From positions 15,379,608-15,443,607 of the forward strand of contig CM032448.1 in the NCBI GenBank assembly GCA_019049505.1: DNA of 64,000 nt. Direction: 5' to 3'. This document shows, piece by piece, positions 42,669 to 54,148 of the stretch (positions within the stretch are counted from its first letter, which is position 1; every line of letters starts with the position of its first letter). A program made the position numbers and the translations under genes. The notes under the pieces are model-generated. The model had not been told where the DNA came from. It saw only the letters and a program-made list of their open reading frames with translations, and made no database searches. The DNA comes from Pachyrhynchus sulphureomaculatus (Eukaryota > Arthropoda > Insecta > Coleoptera > Curculionidae).

Positions 42669-43775
42669 TTTTCACTGTATTAATATTAGGTAATTCTTTT
42701 ACCTAGCTAATATCTGTTCTAATAAAAGACGCCATTTTCTGTATAACCTAAACTAACCTGAAATTTTGCTACATTCGGCAACTCTGTCTACCTCAAGCAT
42801 AAATCCTACTCCTGAAAAAGGGCCCGTGGTTTTAAGTTTCTCCTCAAGGAGAGATAAAATATGTAATAAAAATAATTATACTGCATTAAGTCGACTATAC
42901 AGAGATACTTGGGGTTATTTTGTGGTAGGGTTTAATATTTTTAACGACGTAAGTGTACAATTTGCTTTGTCGCAAGAGGTGGGCTTTTACCTTGTTAATA
43001 TGAACATAGCCCTATAAAATTAATATAAAGAAAACTAAAATATGATATTGTTGGTAATAAAAAAGGATGGTAAAGCTTCGTAAGATACAACAAATTATAT
43101 GTTGTACTGACGAATGCTGAAAATTTAAAAGCATATTTGTTTAGGCAAGGCGGAGAGTCAATAGAGATGAACCTCACCAAGGTCTACCTGAGTAGAAAAA
43201 TGTGAATTGGAAGGTGCCATTTTAAGAACACACAGCTTTCTGTATTAGCCCTAGTGTTAGAAACCACCAGATTGAGAATCATCTTGGCCTGCCAAAAAGT
43301 CTGTAAAAGGCGGGTGCCGAAAATGCTTACGTCGCCTCAAAAGCAGCGACGAACCGGGTTCTGTTTTGGAGAAAACACTATGAATCTAAAATCAAGTTGG
43401 AGTGTATGCAATGACATGAAAATGGTACAGTAACGCCCAAGGAATTTTAGCGGTGTAAATTGGCAGGAATCTTGCTCACAGACTCGTCCTTAAAAAATTA
43501 AAAAGACGAGAAAAGTGCAGGCAATGTTGAGACGGCTGCCCTTCACTTAGAGATCATTCGGGACCTGGCCGGTTGTGATGACTATCTGTTTAAAAATATG
43601 AAAATGGTACTTAGGCAGATTAGATTTCAAGATGATGAATCTGTCACGGCATTGATTTTGTTGGATTTTAACTCCCATAAAAGACATATTTTTGCGAAGG
43701 CGCGCATAAATTAATATTATGATTTGAAATATACGTCGGGACTCTGTTACTATTACAAGAAGAACTGCTAGATAT
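42669..43775. other. Unassigned region with a weak plus-strand frame
   Basis: No transposon end is visible. A frame at about 43530-43714 reads ETAALHLEIIRDLAGCDDYL and continues through VLRQIRFQDDESVTALILLD to a stop. The composition looks protein-like, and GTGCAG precedes it. I recognise no family, and stops upstream suggest a decayed gene or an exon. Confidence 0.25.
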
Positions 43776-43779
43776 CGTG

Positions 43780-44475
43780 GGGTGAAAAGTCCCGAGAAAA
43801 AAAAAATATGATTTTCAGTTATTATAAACTTTCAGAAGAGTCGTGTCAAATTTTCATAACATTTTCTCTATTAATTTGCGTGTTACAGTTGTTTGAGTGA
43901 GGCTACTTTTGATTTTTGCGAAACAATGGGACAAAAAGAATTTCGTGTGTTGATTAAAGGTGGCTTTTTAAAGCGAAAAAATATAGCTAGAACCCAAGAA
44001 TGGCTTGAGAAGTGATGTCGATGATGCAATGAACTAAGATACGGTCGCACGAGCTCCGATGAGGCACCACTTTCCGGACGTCCAAATGGGGCAGCCACTC
44101 CAAAAAACACAAAAAAATTCACCATATTGTTTCGCATGACTGCAAAGTGAAAGTGACAGAGATAGCTGACATCGTGAAGATATCAACAGAATGCATGTGG
44201 CAATATTTTGCATGCATATGAAAAAGTTATGTGCCCAACAGGTGCCGCGCAGTCTCACGATTGATCAAAAACTGCAACTTGTCGAAGATTCAGAACGTTA
44301 CTTGGCATTGTTTCAGCTTAATCCAAATGAGTTTTTTGCGTCGATTCGTGACAATGAATAAACCATGGATTTATCACGACGCGCTTGAGTCCAACAGGTA
44401 GTCCTCAGAGTGGCTAGAATAATATGAAAGCCGACCGCAGCGTCCAAAAATACAAACATCAGGTGGAAACTACTC
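43780..44475 (+). pseudogene. mariner-5, 5' two thirds lost in part
   Basis: Starts GGGGTGAAAAGTCCCGAG. The ATG at 43926 begins GQKEFRVLIKGGFLKRKNIA. Later blocks are SSDEAPLSGRP, VKVTEIADIVKISTECMWQY and VPRSLTIDQKLQLVEDSERY, then VTMNKPWIYHDA, where the first Asp of DETW is gone. It ends near 44475 at a PLE. Confidence 0.75.
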
Positions 44476-44479
44476 AGAA

Positions 44480-45062
44480 TTCTGAATATTTAACTAACAT
44501 TTTTACACGCGAGTCAAATAAGACCAAGTAGGCTTCCATACCATATAATCTGAAATATAGCAGGGGATTCAATAAGGTAGACCTCACGTTAGTCTACAAG
44601 TCATCAGACAATTTGAGGAATATCTTAGGAAATCCCAAAGACAAGATTCCTAATTGTGAGAAAAGTGGAATTTATGAAATTAGTTGTAATGATTGCGACA
44701 AAAAGTATGTTGGGCCAACTAAAAGGTCAATTCAAACACGATTTAAAGAACATTTAGCACATTTAAAATACAGTAGAACAGAAAAGCATTGCCGAACATG
44801 CCCTTGAAGCTGATCATACTGTAATATTAGATAATTTAAGATTCATTAAAAATGTATCTGATTTGAGATTGAACGCATACGAAAATATGGAAATTATAAA
44901 ATGTAAAACTAGTTTAAATAAAGACGGAGGGCCTATTCCTTATAGTCCCCTCTACTGGTTATTTGAAAGTTAAACTACAAATCTACATTTGTAGTTTAAC
45001 TTTAGTCAATTATCGCTCCTAATGAAGCTAACATGGTTAGCGAAACGCGCGTCGATTGCAAA
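44480..45062 (+). mobile_element. PLE-3c, 5'-truncated Penelope-like element
   Basis: GIY-YIG part with SGIYEISCNDCDKKYVGPTK (Gln to Pro after YVG), RFKEHLAHLKYSRTE, and a small deletion that shifts the frame. The 3' end reaches only TTGCAAAAATTG, where it abuts piggyBac-2. Confidence 0.8.
45013..45059 (+). ncRNA. Hammerhead of PLE-3c, core mutated
   Basis: CTGATGA reads CTAATGA, losing the invariant G5. Stem II, GAAA and GTC are kept. One base of stem I is also changed (GATTG). Predicted inactive. Confidence 0.7.
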
Positions 45063-45604
45063 AATTGTCAATTGTTAGATTTCGCCCTGTGCCAGAAATT
45101 GGTGTAATCAATCTCTTCACAACGTCCATTGCAGCGTTACTCAACTGATACGGGCCATCTGGTAGCTTACGAGCATAAAGTTCTATATTCGAAATATAAA
45201 AAGTAGTCGCATCGTATTTACCAGGTTTTGATTTCATATATTGTCTGAAAGGACATTTTCCTCGATAGCCTGTCATCATTTCATCAATTACATCTTGTCC
45301 CACTGAATAAGGTAATAAGCAGTTCTCAGTAAACTTATCCAAAATATTCCTTACTGGCGCAGCTTTGTCCTGAGCACGACGAGATGCTCGTGTAGTTGTA
45401 TCATCAAACCGCAACGAACTTTGTTCTTTTCAGCGACATGTTTGTTGGAAATATAGATACACCTGTGCCATCAGTATCATATAAGTCTTCTAAATTAGCA
45501 TGTGACATTCGCATAGCTCCTACGATATATAATAAACCGAATAATGCTCGGATTTTAACAGCATCAGTGATTTTGCAATCATGGGGTCGGTTGTACGATG
45601 GAGC
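45063..45604 (-). pseudogene. piggyBac-2 transposase, middle segment
   Basis: Minus strand: KIRALFGLLYIVGAMRMSHA near 45540, MRFDDTTTRASRRAQDKAAP at 45414, then DEMMTGYRGKCPFRQYMKSK, which holds the first Asp, and RNLTIDNF near 45075, the second Asp. It stops there at the PLE junction. It differs from the piggyBac at 28415 and is a separate family. Confidence 0.8.
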
Positions 45605-45605
45605 C

Positions 45606-46708
45606 TTTTTAGTGTTCCGTATGGAACACTTATAAGATCATTTCGGTGTCTGTCTGTGTCTGTCTGTCTGTCTGTCACACCCGATTTTCTCCGAAACTAT
45701 TTGACATAGAAAGGTGAAATTTGGTAATAATATAGGAATTGATGGCCTCATCAGAGCCACGTAGTTTTGAGAATTAAATTTTGACTTAAAGGGTTAGTTT
45801 TGGGGGGTGAAGTCGGAAGCGAAAAAAAAAATTTTTTACTAGGTCATCGAGTGTAGTGTCAAATGAAAGCTTGTGAAAACACGAGTAAAAAATATATATA
45901 TAATATTATACTTGCGCGCACTTTTCTTTGTATTATTTTTAAAAACTCGCGAAAAATCGCTGTCCCGGGCCTTATTTCGAAAAGTACTTATCAAAAAATT
46001 CGAAAAAATTCTGGAATATTCTCCACGGGGTGTAGATTGAACGAAAATTATCACGAGTGCATTACCTTTAATAATTTATATGGTATATAAAAAAAAACAA
46101 AAATTTCAAGGTCATCAGATTTCAGTAAAGATTGGAAACAAACTTTGTTGAAAACTCATTTGGGGTGTGTTTTGTGAAGTCACTGATCATTTTATACCAC
46201 CGTAACATAAATTTTGACTTAAGGGGTTCGTTTTGAGGGGTGAAATCGGAAGTAAAAAAAATTTTTTTTTTACTAGGTCATCGAGTGTGGTGTCAAATGA
46301 AAGCTTGTGAAAACACGAGTAAAAAATATATATGTAATGTAATACTTGCTCACACTTTTCTTCGTATTACTTTTAAAAAATCGCTGTCCCCCACCTTATC
46401 TCGAAAAGTACTGATCAAAAAATTTTGAAAAAAATTCTGGAATATTCTCCACGGGGTATAGATTGAACGAAAATTATCACGAGTGCATTACCTTTAATAA
46501 TTTATTTGGTATATAAAAAAAAACAAAATTCAAGGTCACCAGTTTTCAGTAAAGATTGGAAACAAACTTTGTTGAAAACTCATTTGGGGTGTGTTTTGTG
46601 AAGTCGCTGATCATTTTTATACCACCCTAACAAAACTTTTTATTTTAAAAACAATCAACGTACGGAACACTAATTGTGCAAGTTCAACTTGCACTTGACC
46701 GGTTTTTT
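45606..46708 (-). mobile_element. Z repeat copy 5, internally duplicated, inside piggyBac-2
   Basis: Minus orientation from TTTTTAGTGTTCCGTATGG at 45606 to TTGCACTTGACCGGT near 46701. The middle (ATCGAGTGT...TCATT stretch) occurs twice, at about 45800-46195 and 46205-46615, explaining the excess length. PiggyBac-2 frames lie on both sides. Confidence 0.8.
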
Positions 46709-46734
46709 TTTGTATAAATTCATTAGTACGAATG

Positions 46735-47090
46735 ACGATTTCTTCAATCATATCTTCATTATGAATAAATACCAAGCTTTTGCAAACGAAGTCACCCCTA
46801 TGCTGTTTCTACGAATACCAGAATCTTCCGTGAGAATATCTTGTACTTGACGTCTCACCCTGTTCTTATTAGATTTTTGCCATTTTGTCCGAGCTCGAGC
46901 TGCTTGCTTCTTCTACAGACTGAATTTATTCATTATTTTCTACGTTAGAAAGGTGATCGGAAACTTCTGAACCTTCGCCACTGAGCACTGATTCACTCTC
47001 TATATCTTCTTCTTGTATTAGCGCAATTATCTCGGAATCACTAATAGGTCTACCAGGCCATGTTTTATAAAAAATACTAATAAAATACCA
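46735..47090 (-). pseudogene. piggyBac-2 transposase, N-terminal segment
   Basis: Minus strand: RPISDSEIIALIQEEDIESE and SEVSDHLSNVENNE, an acidic piggyBac N-terminus, then decayed codons giving an EEIVIRTNEF-like block near 46745 that leads into the piece at 45604. It has stops. Confidence 0.7.
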
Positions 47091-47277
47091 ACTTAGTTGA
47101 AAAAGCAAGCAACCCAGGACGCGCAGGGAAGGGGGGTTTATAGTTGTTTTTGTTTGTAGTGGACTTAGAAGAAGCTAGTTGAGACGAGAAATAATTGTGA
47201 TGAAAATAATCGAAATTATAAACAAAAATGTATAAAGTGCTGTCGATTCGACGCCGCGCGCCCGCTTGAAGGAAAAA

Positions 47278-47505
47278 TACTAGTTTTCAGTTTTGTAAAA
47301 AATTGTCAGTAGCGGCATTGTTTCTAAAGGTGGAATACTCATAATTGGTACGAGCGTTCTATAGAGATGAAAAAAAAAAGATATATGTAATAAAATTTGA
47401 GTTAGATGCTACAGGGTGTTCAAAATAAATTTATGCATTTCGACTATTTTAAATTGAAAAATCTCAAATTTTTTAAATGACACACCCGGTATATTATTAT
47501 TATTA
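47278..47505. mobile_element. TIR fragment related to element X3
   Basis: ACTAGTTTTCAGTTTTGTAA, then TGGAATACTCATAATTGGTA and GAGTTAGATGC match the TIRs of the element at 59965-62326. It includes a 78-bp mini-element at 47412-47489 flanked by TA (CAGGGTGTTC...ACACCCGG), present at the equivalent place in X3. Confidence 0.65.
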
Positions 47506-49182
47506 ACTGTAACTGAAAAAAATTTTGTACCGCTTTAAACGTAAAATTGCCGGCGGTGCACTACGGCATGCAAATTTTTCATATTTTAAACTCAATTTTT
47601 AAATAACACAGACACTGTGGGTATTTTTAAATATTCTTATATTAAAACTTAAGGTATAATAATGACATATGCACAAGGATTTTTTTTCAATACTATATTT
47701 TATTAAATATTTGAAATTTATCGTATGCCCGTTAACATCATGCAAACAAAAATTTCGTTTTAAGTTTTACAAATTATAAAGCAACAAAAATAAAAACTAA
47801 TAGTATCATCGGAAAGCTGAACGTCTCCTATTCAAAAAGTTCGCGGTGCGCGTAGAGTTTCAAATTAATCTGTTTGGCGCGCTACACTTTTTGGACCACC
47901 TATCCGAATTTTTAATAAAATTCTCACGCTAATAAAAAAATCTGGAAAAAATCTATACATTATTTTTTTGTAAAATTTCCCGCTATTTCTCGTGGTACTA
48001 TTAGTTTTTCTAAACCTTTTTTATTTTTCCAGATATTACCGAAAAATCGAATTCTTGATTTTATTTTGAATTTTGTGGGCTTCGCGTATATAAAACTTTA
48101 GCAAACTTTTTTTTTATCGTATTTTACGTCCAAAAAACCACCTTTGTACTAAAATGCAGCATGTTAACATTTAATGGGAGTTCAAAATCCCTAGCGACTG
48201 GGCTATTCATAATTTTAATATTCGTTATATCCTATTTACTGTAATGTTTCGACATATTTCAAGTCTTGTAAATTTGTTTGTGGATCTGCCTTGAAATAAA
48301 TGCTATCTATATATCTTTAACGATATTAAAAGCTATTCATAATTTATCAGGAACTAATTGGACTGCTCGCTTTCATGTGACAGTTATATCCTAAAACGAA
48401 ACTAATTACAATATCAAATTATGAAGAACTTCTACCCTTTTCCGGTACAGCATAATCAAATCAAGTGCGGCAGCCCTTGGAACTCTCGCGTGGGCATCCC
48501 TAACTATAAATTAAATTAACTGCACATTAAGGGAAACTTCTTCGAGTTTTCCCTCTACGCCCTTATTACCTGCGCGTTAAACCGCACTGTTTTTCTGCAA
48601 TAAATTAGCATATATAAAAAGCGATGTTGCCAGCATATGGGGGGAATCGTGTTGTTTATTTTGTAAATGTATATTACCGGCTGAATAATGCAACTCTTGC
48701 TGATTTCAAAAATGCTCACTGATGAGCAACAGATCTCTGGGGATTTATCGAATGCTCAAGAATATGCCACGTACGCATATGGGATGGAGGGAGATTCACA
48801 CACAGAGAATTCAAACCACAAGAGTTAAAATGAGACGACTTCTGTAGTGTCGAGTTCTCACAAGTCAAAAGCAAAGATTCCCTTATTATTGCAAAATTAT
48901 TATAATGTACATTGAGTTAGAGTTTCTTTTAAGTCTTACAGATATAATATGCCTAAAGACTAATTCATCTGTATAACAGCCTTGCGGCTGGCCGATGGTC
49001 TGCCCTGTGGTAATTCGTTGTACTGTTTGTATTTTTATAAGCATCATTTCCAAATATGTTTTTAATGATGAAGCAAAATTTGTCCTAATTTGTCGATTTA
49101 GTTGTTTATTTATTCATAGTTACCTTTGTTTTTGCAGAGAAAAATTATTCCAAAAAACTCTGCTTGAATTGGTCAGGTACAG
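47506..49182. other. No gene recognised; long non-coding stretch
   Basis: 47506-48160 is AT-rich and resembles transposon or satellite-type DNA without identifiable ends. 48160-49000 looks like unique host DNA. No convincing exon was found on either strand. Confidence 0.4.
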
Positions 49183-49190
49183 TCTAGTGC

Positions 49191-50654
49191 AGAGGTTCCA
49201 AACCTTTTCTGGATAACCGCCCTCTTTACAAGAAAAAAAATTCTCTCTTTTTAAAACGACCATCAAATGTCGTAAAAAAATGTTTATTAAAAATTTAAAA
49301 ATAAGCACAAAATCAATAAAAAATAAAAAAATTAATGACATAGTTGAGGCTGGTGGAGTTTTAACAATTTGTTAATTACGGGTTCCAACATCAGTCGCAA
49401 ATTGCCATGTTCAGTGATGTGCAGTCTGTTCCTTTTCTTAGACAGTAAATTAGCTACTTTTGCCTACAATCCAGGGTAGAGAGCTGGTGTTGATTTTTGA
49501 AGCCAGAACTCTTGGTACCCATTTTTGAATTTTACTTTTAGTTCTTCGTTAGTTGTGAGTAATGTCCGACCGAAGCTTCGGCTTCGGTCACCTTCGGCCA
49601 AAAAAGCACCTTCAGTTACACATTCGGCTTCTGCCAAAATCCAGCCCAAGGTTTGACCGAAGCCGCAACTTTGCATCCAGTCGTCGAAAAGACGAAAACT
49701 AACGAACTATTATAAATGAGGGCGACATAGCAGATCTCATAATTGAAAAACTGTAGAATATTTTATGTTAAAAAGATTATTAAAGTTTGTTTTTTTTATT
49801 ATGTTAAATAAAAATAACAGTATTACTATATATATAAACTAACGTAAGACCAAAAGACTGTGTGTTTGATTGACCAAAGCTATAACTCTAATTACTTAAT
49901 TAAGAATTTATTCTATGAGACTATAGACTCTAATCTAAATTTTCTTAAATAATTTTTTATTGTTGCTAATTAATTGCATTGTTTAAAACCCGGTTTAGTA
50001 CTGTGGTACTGTTATATGTCATTTCAATAAACAAATATGATTAAAACTGAGTGCATCATTTTTGAAAAGGTGTAATTTATTAATTTAAAATACCTATATA
50101 TTTCCAGTTATTTTCAACATCACACAAAACACATCAAAACAAAATAACAGTACAGAATTTGCGTTATTATGTATACTTTTTAGCCATTTTTCTAGGATTT
50201 CTAAGTATGATTGATCCTTCGGCCTCGGCCGAATAATCGGCTCCGGTCCCGGTTCGGCCTCTGCCAAAAATTGACCTTCGGTCGGACACTAGTTGGAAGT
50301 TCTACGAGTTCCTCTTCTAAATTTGATGATTCTGCTGTACCTACATTTGCGAAAGGATGTAAAACTTAACTCGGTATATCCATGTTTAAAATATCCTGGA
50401 ATCGCTCCGTAAAATCAGCAAGAAGAACGTCCAAGTATTGGCAGTAAGTAAGTAAATCTTCCTGTTTTGTAGAGACTGCTGATAATGTAGGAAAATGGCT
50501 GTATTCACCTCTACCTAGATTTCGTTTGAACTGAAGAAGTTTTCCCACAAAAGCAGCTATGACGTTTTTTGTTTTTAATTAAATTCAACTCACCATCTTG
50601 CAATTGTAAATTGACTTCATTAAATATTTTAAACTCAACATTCAAATAAATCTC
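49191..50654 (-). pseudogene. hAT-2, C-terminal half of a ZBED5-like transposase
   Basis: The left tip CAGAGGTTCCAAACC at 49191 matches the hAT at 32986-36231. Minus-strand frame: FNEVNLQLQDGELNLIKNKK near 50610, LLTYCQYLDVLLADFTERFQ near 50430, EEELVELPT, then across an inserted MITE TNEELKVKFKNGYQEFWLQK near 49530. It is cut at 50654 by a jockey-like LINE. The end region here is the part missing from hAT-1. Confidence 0.8.
49560..50291. mobile_element. Non-autonomous hAT element inside hAT-2
   Basis: 732 bp with inverted tips TAATGTCCGACCGAAG and TAGTGTCCGACCGAAG. The flanking 8-mers GTTGTGAG (49552-49559) and GTTGGAAG (50292-50299) differ at two positions. The host transposase frame reads across. 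The ends are rich in TTCGGCC repeats; no coding content. Confidence 0.75.
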
Positions 50655-51440
50655 AGCTAGAGTTCCGCAGGGTGGTGTCTTAGGACCACTCCTCTACCTG
50701 CTCTACACTGCCGATATCCTAACAACAAAATAAACAGTACTTGAAACATTTGCTGACGACACAGTCATTATAGCCAAAGATATACCTCTGCCTAAAGTAA
50801 TAGAAAAACTACAAGTTACAGTTAACAAAATCCACAAATGGACTAGAGACTGGAAAATACAACTTAACAGCTCGAAATCTGCCCATATCAACTTTGCGTT
50901 GCGGCGAACAGACAGCAACTCAATCATATTACTTGGAGGATGTCCAATCCCTCAAGGAGAGTCAGCAAAATATCTCGGCATCAATCTCGATGGTAAACTA
51001 AATTTAAAACATCATGTTAGACAGAAAGCTGAGCAGATCAGACTCAAAATTAGACAACTATACTGGTTGGTCGGAAGATATTCCCAACTTGACCTAAGAT
51101 CCAAGAGATTGATTTATCAGTCCATAATAAAGCCAATATGGACTTATGGGGTCCAAATATGGGGTTGCACTCAGACATTAATTCGACTCATAATCCAACG
51201 CTGCCAAAACAAATTTCTTCGATTGATTACCAATGCTTATCGCTACGTAACTAACGAAGAACTGCACGATGATCTCGAAATCAAATGGACTCACGAAGTT
51301 ATTCAAGATTTCGTCATAAAACACGAAAGAAGATTACAGAATCACACCAACGTGGAAGCAATACAACTCCTGAACAACGTGCAAGAAATCAGGAGATTGA
51401 AGCGAACCAAACCACACAAACTTGAAGAAGAAGTATGAAG
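50655..51440 (+). pseudogene. Jockey-like LINE-D, RT C-terminal half
   Basis: RVPQGGVLGPLLYLLYTADI near 50660, the catalytic box FADDTVIIA near 50750 (intact), then a 179-codon frame 50899-51438: AKYLGINLDGKLNLKHHV, YGVQIWGCTQ, then RCQNKFLRLITNAYRYVTNE and RRLKRTKPH. This is typical of jockey/BS-type elements. It is 5' truncated at 50655 and has one stop near 50730. The 3' UTR runs to about 51565. Confidence 0.85.
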
Positions 51441-51659
51441 TGTTAAAGCTAACTTTAGATTAAGTTAGATTAATTTAATCTTTGAAAATGCATACTGATG
51501 GGTTCAACCCGCACTCGCCTTGCTTGATAATTGATCCAAGTACAAATCAACAATAGTAATAAATTAAGACTGGGCCCTAAATTTATGCTGTGTATCATGT
51601 GTTAGGCTTCTCACTGGTTAGAAAAAATGATACTCATCATATGCCGTTTTCACTCAGTA

Positions 51660-52960
51660 TGATTTAGAGAGAACAAAAGGACCATTTAACTGATTGTTAT
51701 TTCTTCTTAACTAACATTAAAGAAATTACGTTCAAAACAAAATATAGAGTTAAGTACCCCAATTTGGCATCTGCAATTAGACCTGTGCACATAGTGAAGA
51801 GTATCCTGTACCAAAGTTTCCAGATTTCACGACCTTAAGTGATAACTCCGACTCCGACCCAGTTCATACTGAAGACGGAAAAAGCGAGAGAAGTGACCCT
51901 ACCCTACATCTGAAGCAAGTAGTTCATCAGAACCTTACTTTTTATCTCAAGAAGATCATAATGATCTTATACGGGATTTAAATTTGTCTAAACAGTGAGC
52001 TGAGCTTTTAAGTTCCAGGCTCAAAGGTTGGAATCTACTCCAAAAAGATACAAGGATATGCGTTTATCGTAGACGCCATAGTTATTGCAGTGACTACTTC
52101 TCTGAAGAGGCCATGTAGTTTTTTGTAATGATGTTTGTGCAGTAATGGAGGCTCTTAGACATCCACACCAGCCAGATGAGTGGCGATTGTTCATAGACTC
52201 ATCGAAAGTCAGTTTGAAGGCTGTACTACTCCATAATGGGAATGAATTACCATCAATACCTGTCGCGCATGCCAGTGATATGAAGGAGACATATGTTTTT
52301 TGTGTGAATGGGATAGCAGGGATAAGGAGTCTCACTACATAAGGAAACAGTGGCCTAAACATGAATTTCTTATTCCTGGGCATAAAAATGTATCAAATAC
52401 CCCATTAGTGGATCTCGAAAAGGTCTATTTACCTCCCTAGCAAATAAAACTGGGCTTATAAAGAATTTTGTACAAAAAATGGATAAAGATTCTGCTCCAT
52501 TTATATACTTGAAATCTAAATTTCCTAAAATAAGTGATGCAAAATTGAAGGAAGGAATTTTTATAGGGCCCCAAATAAGATCATTAATATCGGATAATGA
52601 ACATTTTGAGGAACTGTTAGATCCACCGGAAAAAGCAGCGTGAAGATCATTTAAAAATATAATAAAGAAGATAACTATAGTGAAATAGTGAGTAATCTTC
52701 TGACTTTATACAAAGAAATGGGCTGCAACATGTCCTTAAAAATTCACTTGTCGGACTCCCACCTAGACTTCATCCCTGAAAATCTTGGGGCTGTCTCTGA
52801 TGAGCATGGTGAGAGCTTTCATCAGCAGATTTCTACTATGGAAAAGATGTACCAAAGCAAATGGAGTCCCAGTATGCTGGCCGACTACTGCTGAACCATG
52901 AAAAGAGACATCCCGAAGGCAAAATATCACGGAAAATCATCATATAAAACTTTTTAGGTT
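51660..52960 (+). pseudogene. Unclassified transposase family, decayed copy K2
   Basis: Homologous to the product of 54741-56660. A YFFLTNIKEITFK block near 51700, DEWRLFIDSSKVSLKAVLLH at 52175, KLGLIKNFVQKMDKDSAPFI near 52455, KLKEGIFIGPQIRSL near 52545, MGCNMSLKIHLSDSHLDF at 52720, SDEHGESFHQQISTMEKMYQ at 52800 and MLADYC at 52880. Stops and frameshifts abound. No TIR is recognised; LINE-D lies just upstream. Confidence 0.8.
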
Positions 52961-52964
52961 AGAC

Positions 52965-53812
52965 AAAATTAGCCGTGTATTTATTATTCAGTGTTTTGTA
53001 AGGACTAATTATTTTAAAACTTAAAACACGTGCCACAAAAAAACCCTGCCTGATAGATAAAATCTGAGAACATATTTAAATTCAGCATGGAAAAGATAAA
53101 GATATTCTGTGAATTTAGCCTTTGTGAAAAAAAAAAAAAACTTTTGTAGACGAGTGTAATCCTTACTTACCCGACCGCGTTCTTGGCGATTTTGTGGCAT
53201 TTTTTAACGATGAGTATCCGCTCATTTTCCACTCGAGCGGTTCTTGTATCAATGATTTTTCAGTGTCATATTGGATATGAGATCGGACCACATAATCACA
53301 GATTACACATTTAACAAGAAAACCCAACTTACTTTAGACAAGCGAACTAAGTTTATAGCTAAATTTTGTAGACCAGTGTAATATAAATATTGATACAATT
53401 CAACAATCACTCAAGTTCAGTGAGTAGTCCTTCGAGCCGGATAATTCCCGAATATATATTAATGCTTGAATAAACGAATGTTTTAAACTTTCAATTTGAT
53501 AATTGATATAGTGGAAACTCCTATAATTACGGTAAATATCAGTTAGACAAGGTAATGTGTATTTTCAAACCTAACGGTGTAAGCGATACCGAGTTTGTGT
53601 TTATGCTTAGTCTGGTTTTATCGACGAATCATTTATTACTCAACATGATTGGTAGTATCGGTGGTTTCTGTGTAAATAGATCGATTCAAATAATAAATTA
53701 ACATTGCCTGTATATCGCATGATTAAATATGGTTAATATTCCGATTTGTTAATTTTTAATTTGTTGTTTGAAACAGGAGAAATAACATATTAACTTCAAA
53801 AATTTTTTTCTT
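52965..53812. other. No gene recognised
   Basis: AT-rich sequence; TTTTGTAGAC-x-AGTGTAAT occurs twice (53143 and 53374). No frame or terminal structure beyond that. Confidence 0.4.
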
Positions 53813-53898
53813 GGATTGTGTTAGCCGATACTTGTTGGAAATGCATAATAAAATTATATAAAAACAACACTATGTTTTAATTTCCATATATATTTAAA

Positions 53899-53941
53899 GT
53901 CACTTGACAATTGTTTGACCATACAATGGCTTCTTCAGAAG
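53899..53941 (-). ncRNA. Hammerhead of PLE-1b, core mutated
   Basis: Same layout as 793-835, but the GAAA that closes stem II reads CAAA, losing invariant G12. Predicted inactive. Confidence 0.6.
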
Positions 53942-54148
53942 TTAATAAGAAAGAAAAATATTTGGTAGTAATCCTGGTTAAATAGTGCTTAAAACTATCC
54001 TTAATTACCTAAGATTATGCTAATCATTTTATTATATTATTTACAGACAGAATTATTTTAAGAATGCAAATCTGTGGTACTATTTCCGAGAACTAATGAA
54101 GATTAAGTAAGGGTGAATGGTTTAAGGCTACCTGTTCGTTTAATAATT

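Noticed and set aside
48950..49000. Short GC-richer patch that translates to NELPQGRPSASRK on minus
   Set aside because: Too short to distinguish a transposase helix-turn-helix scrap from chance.
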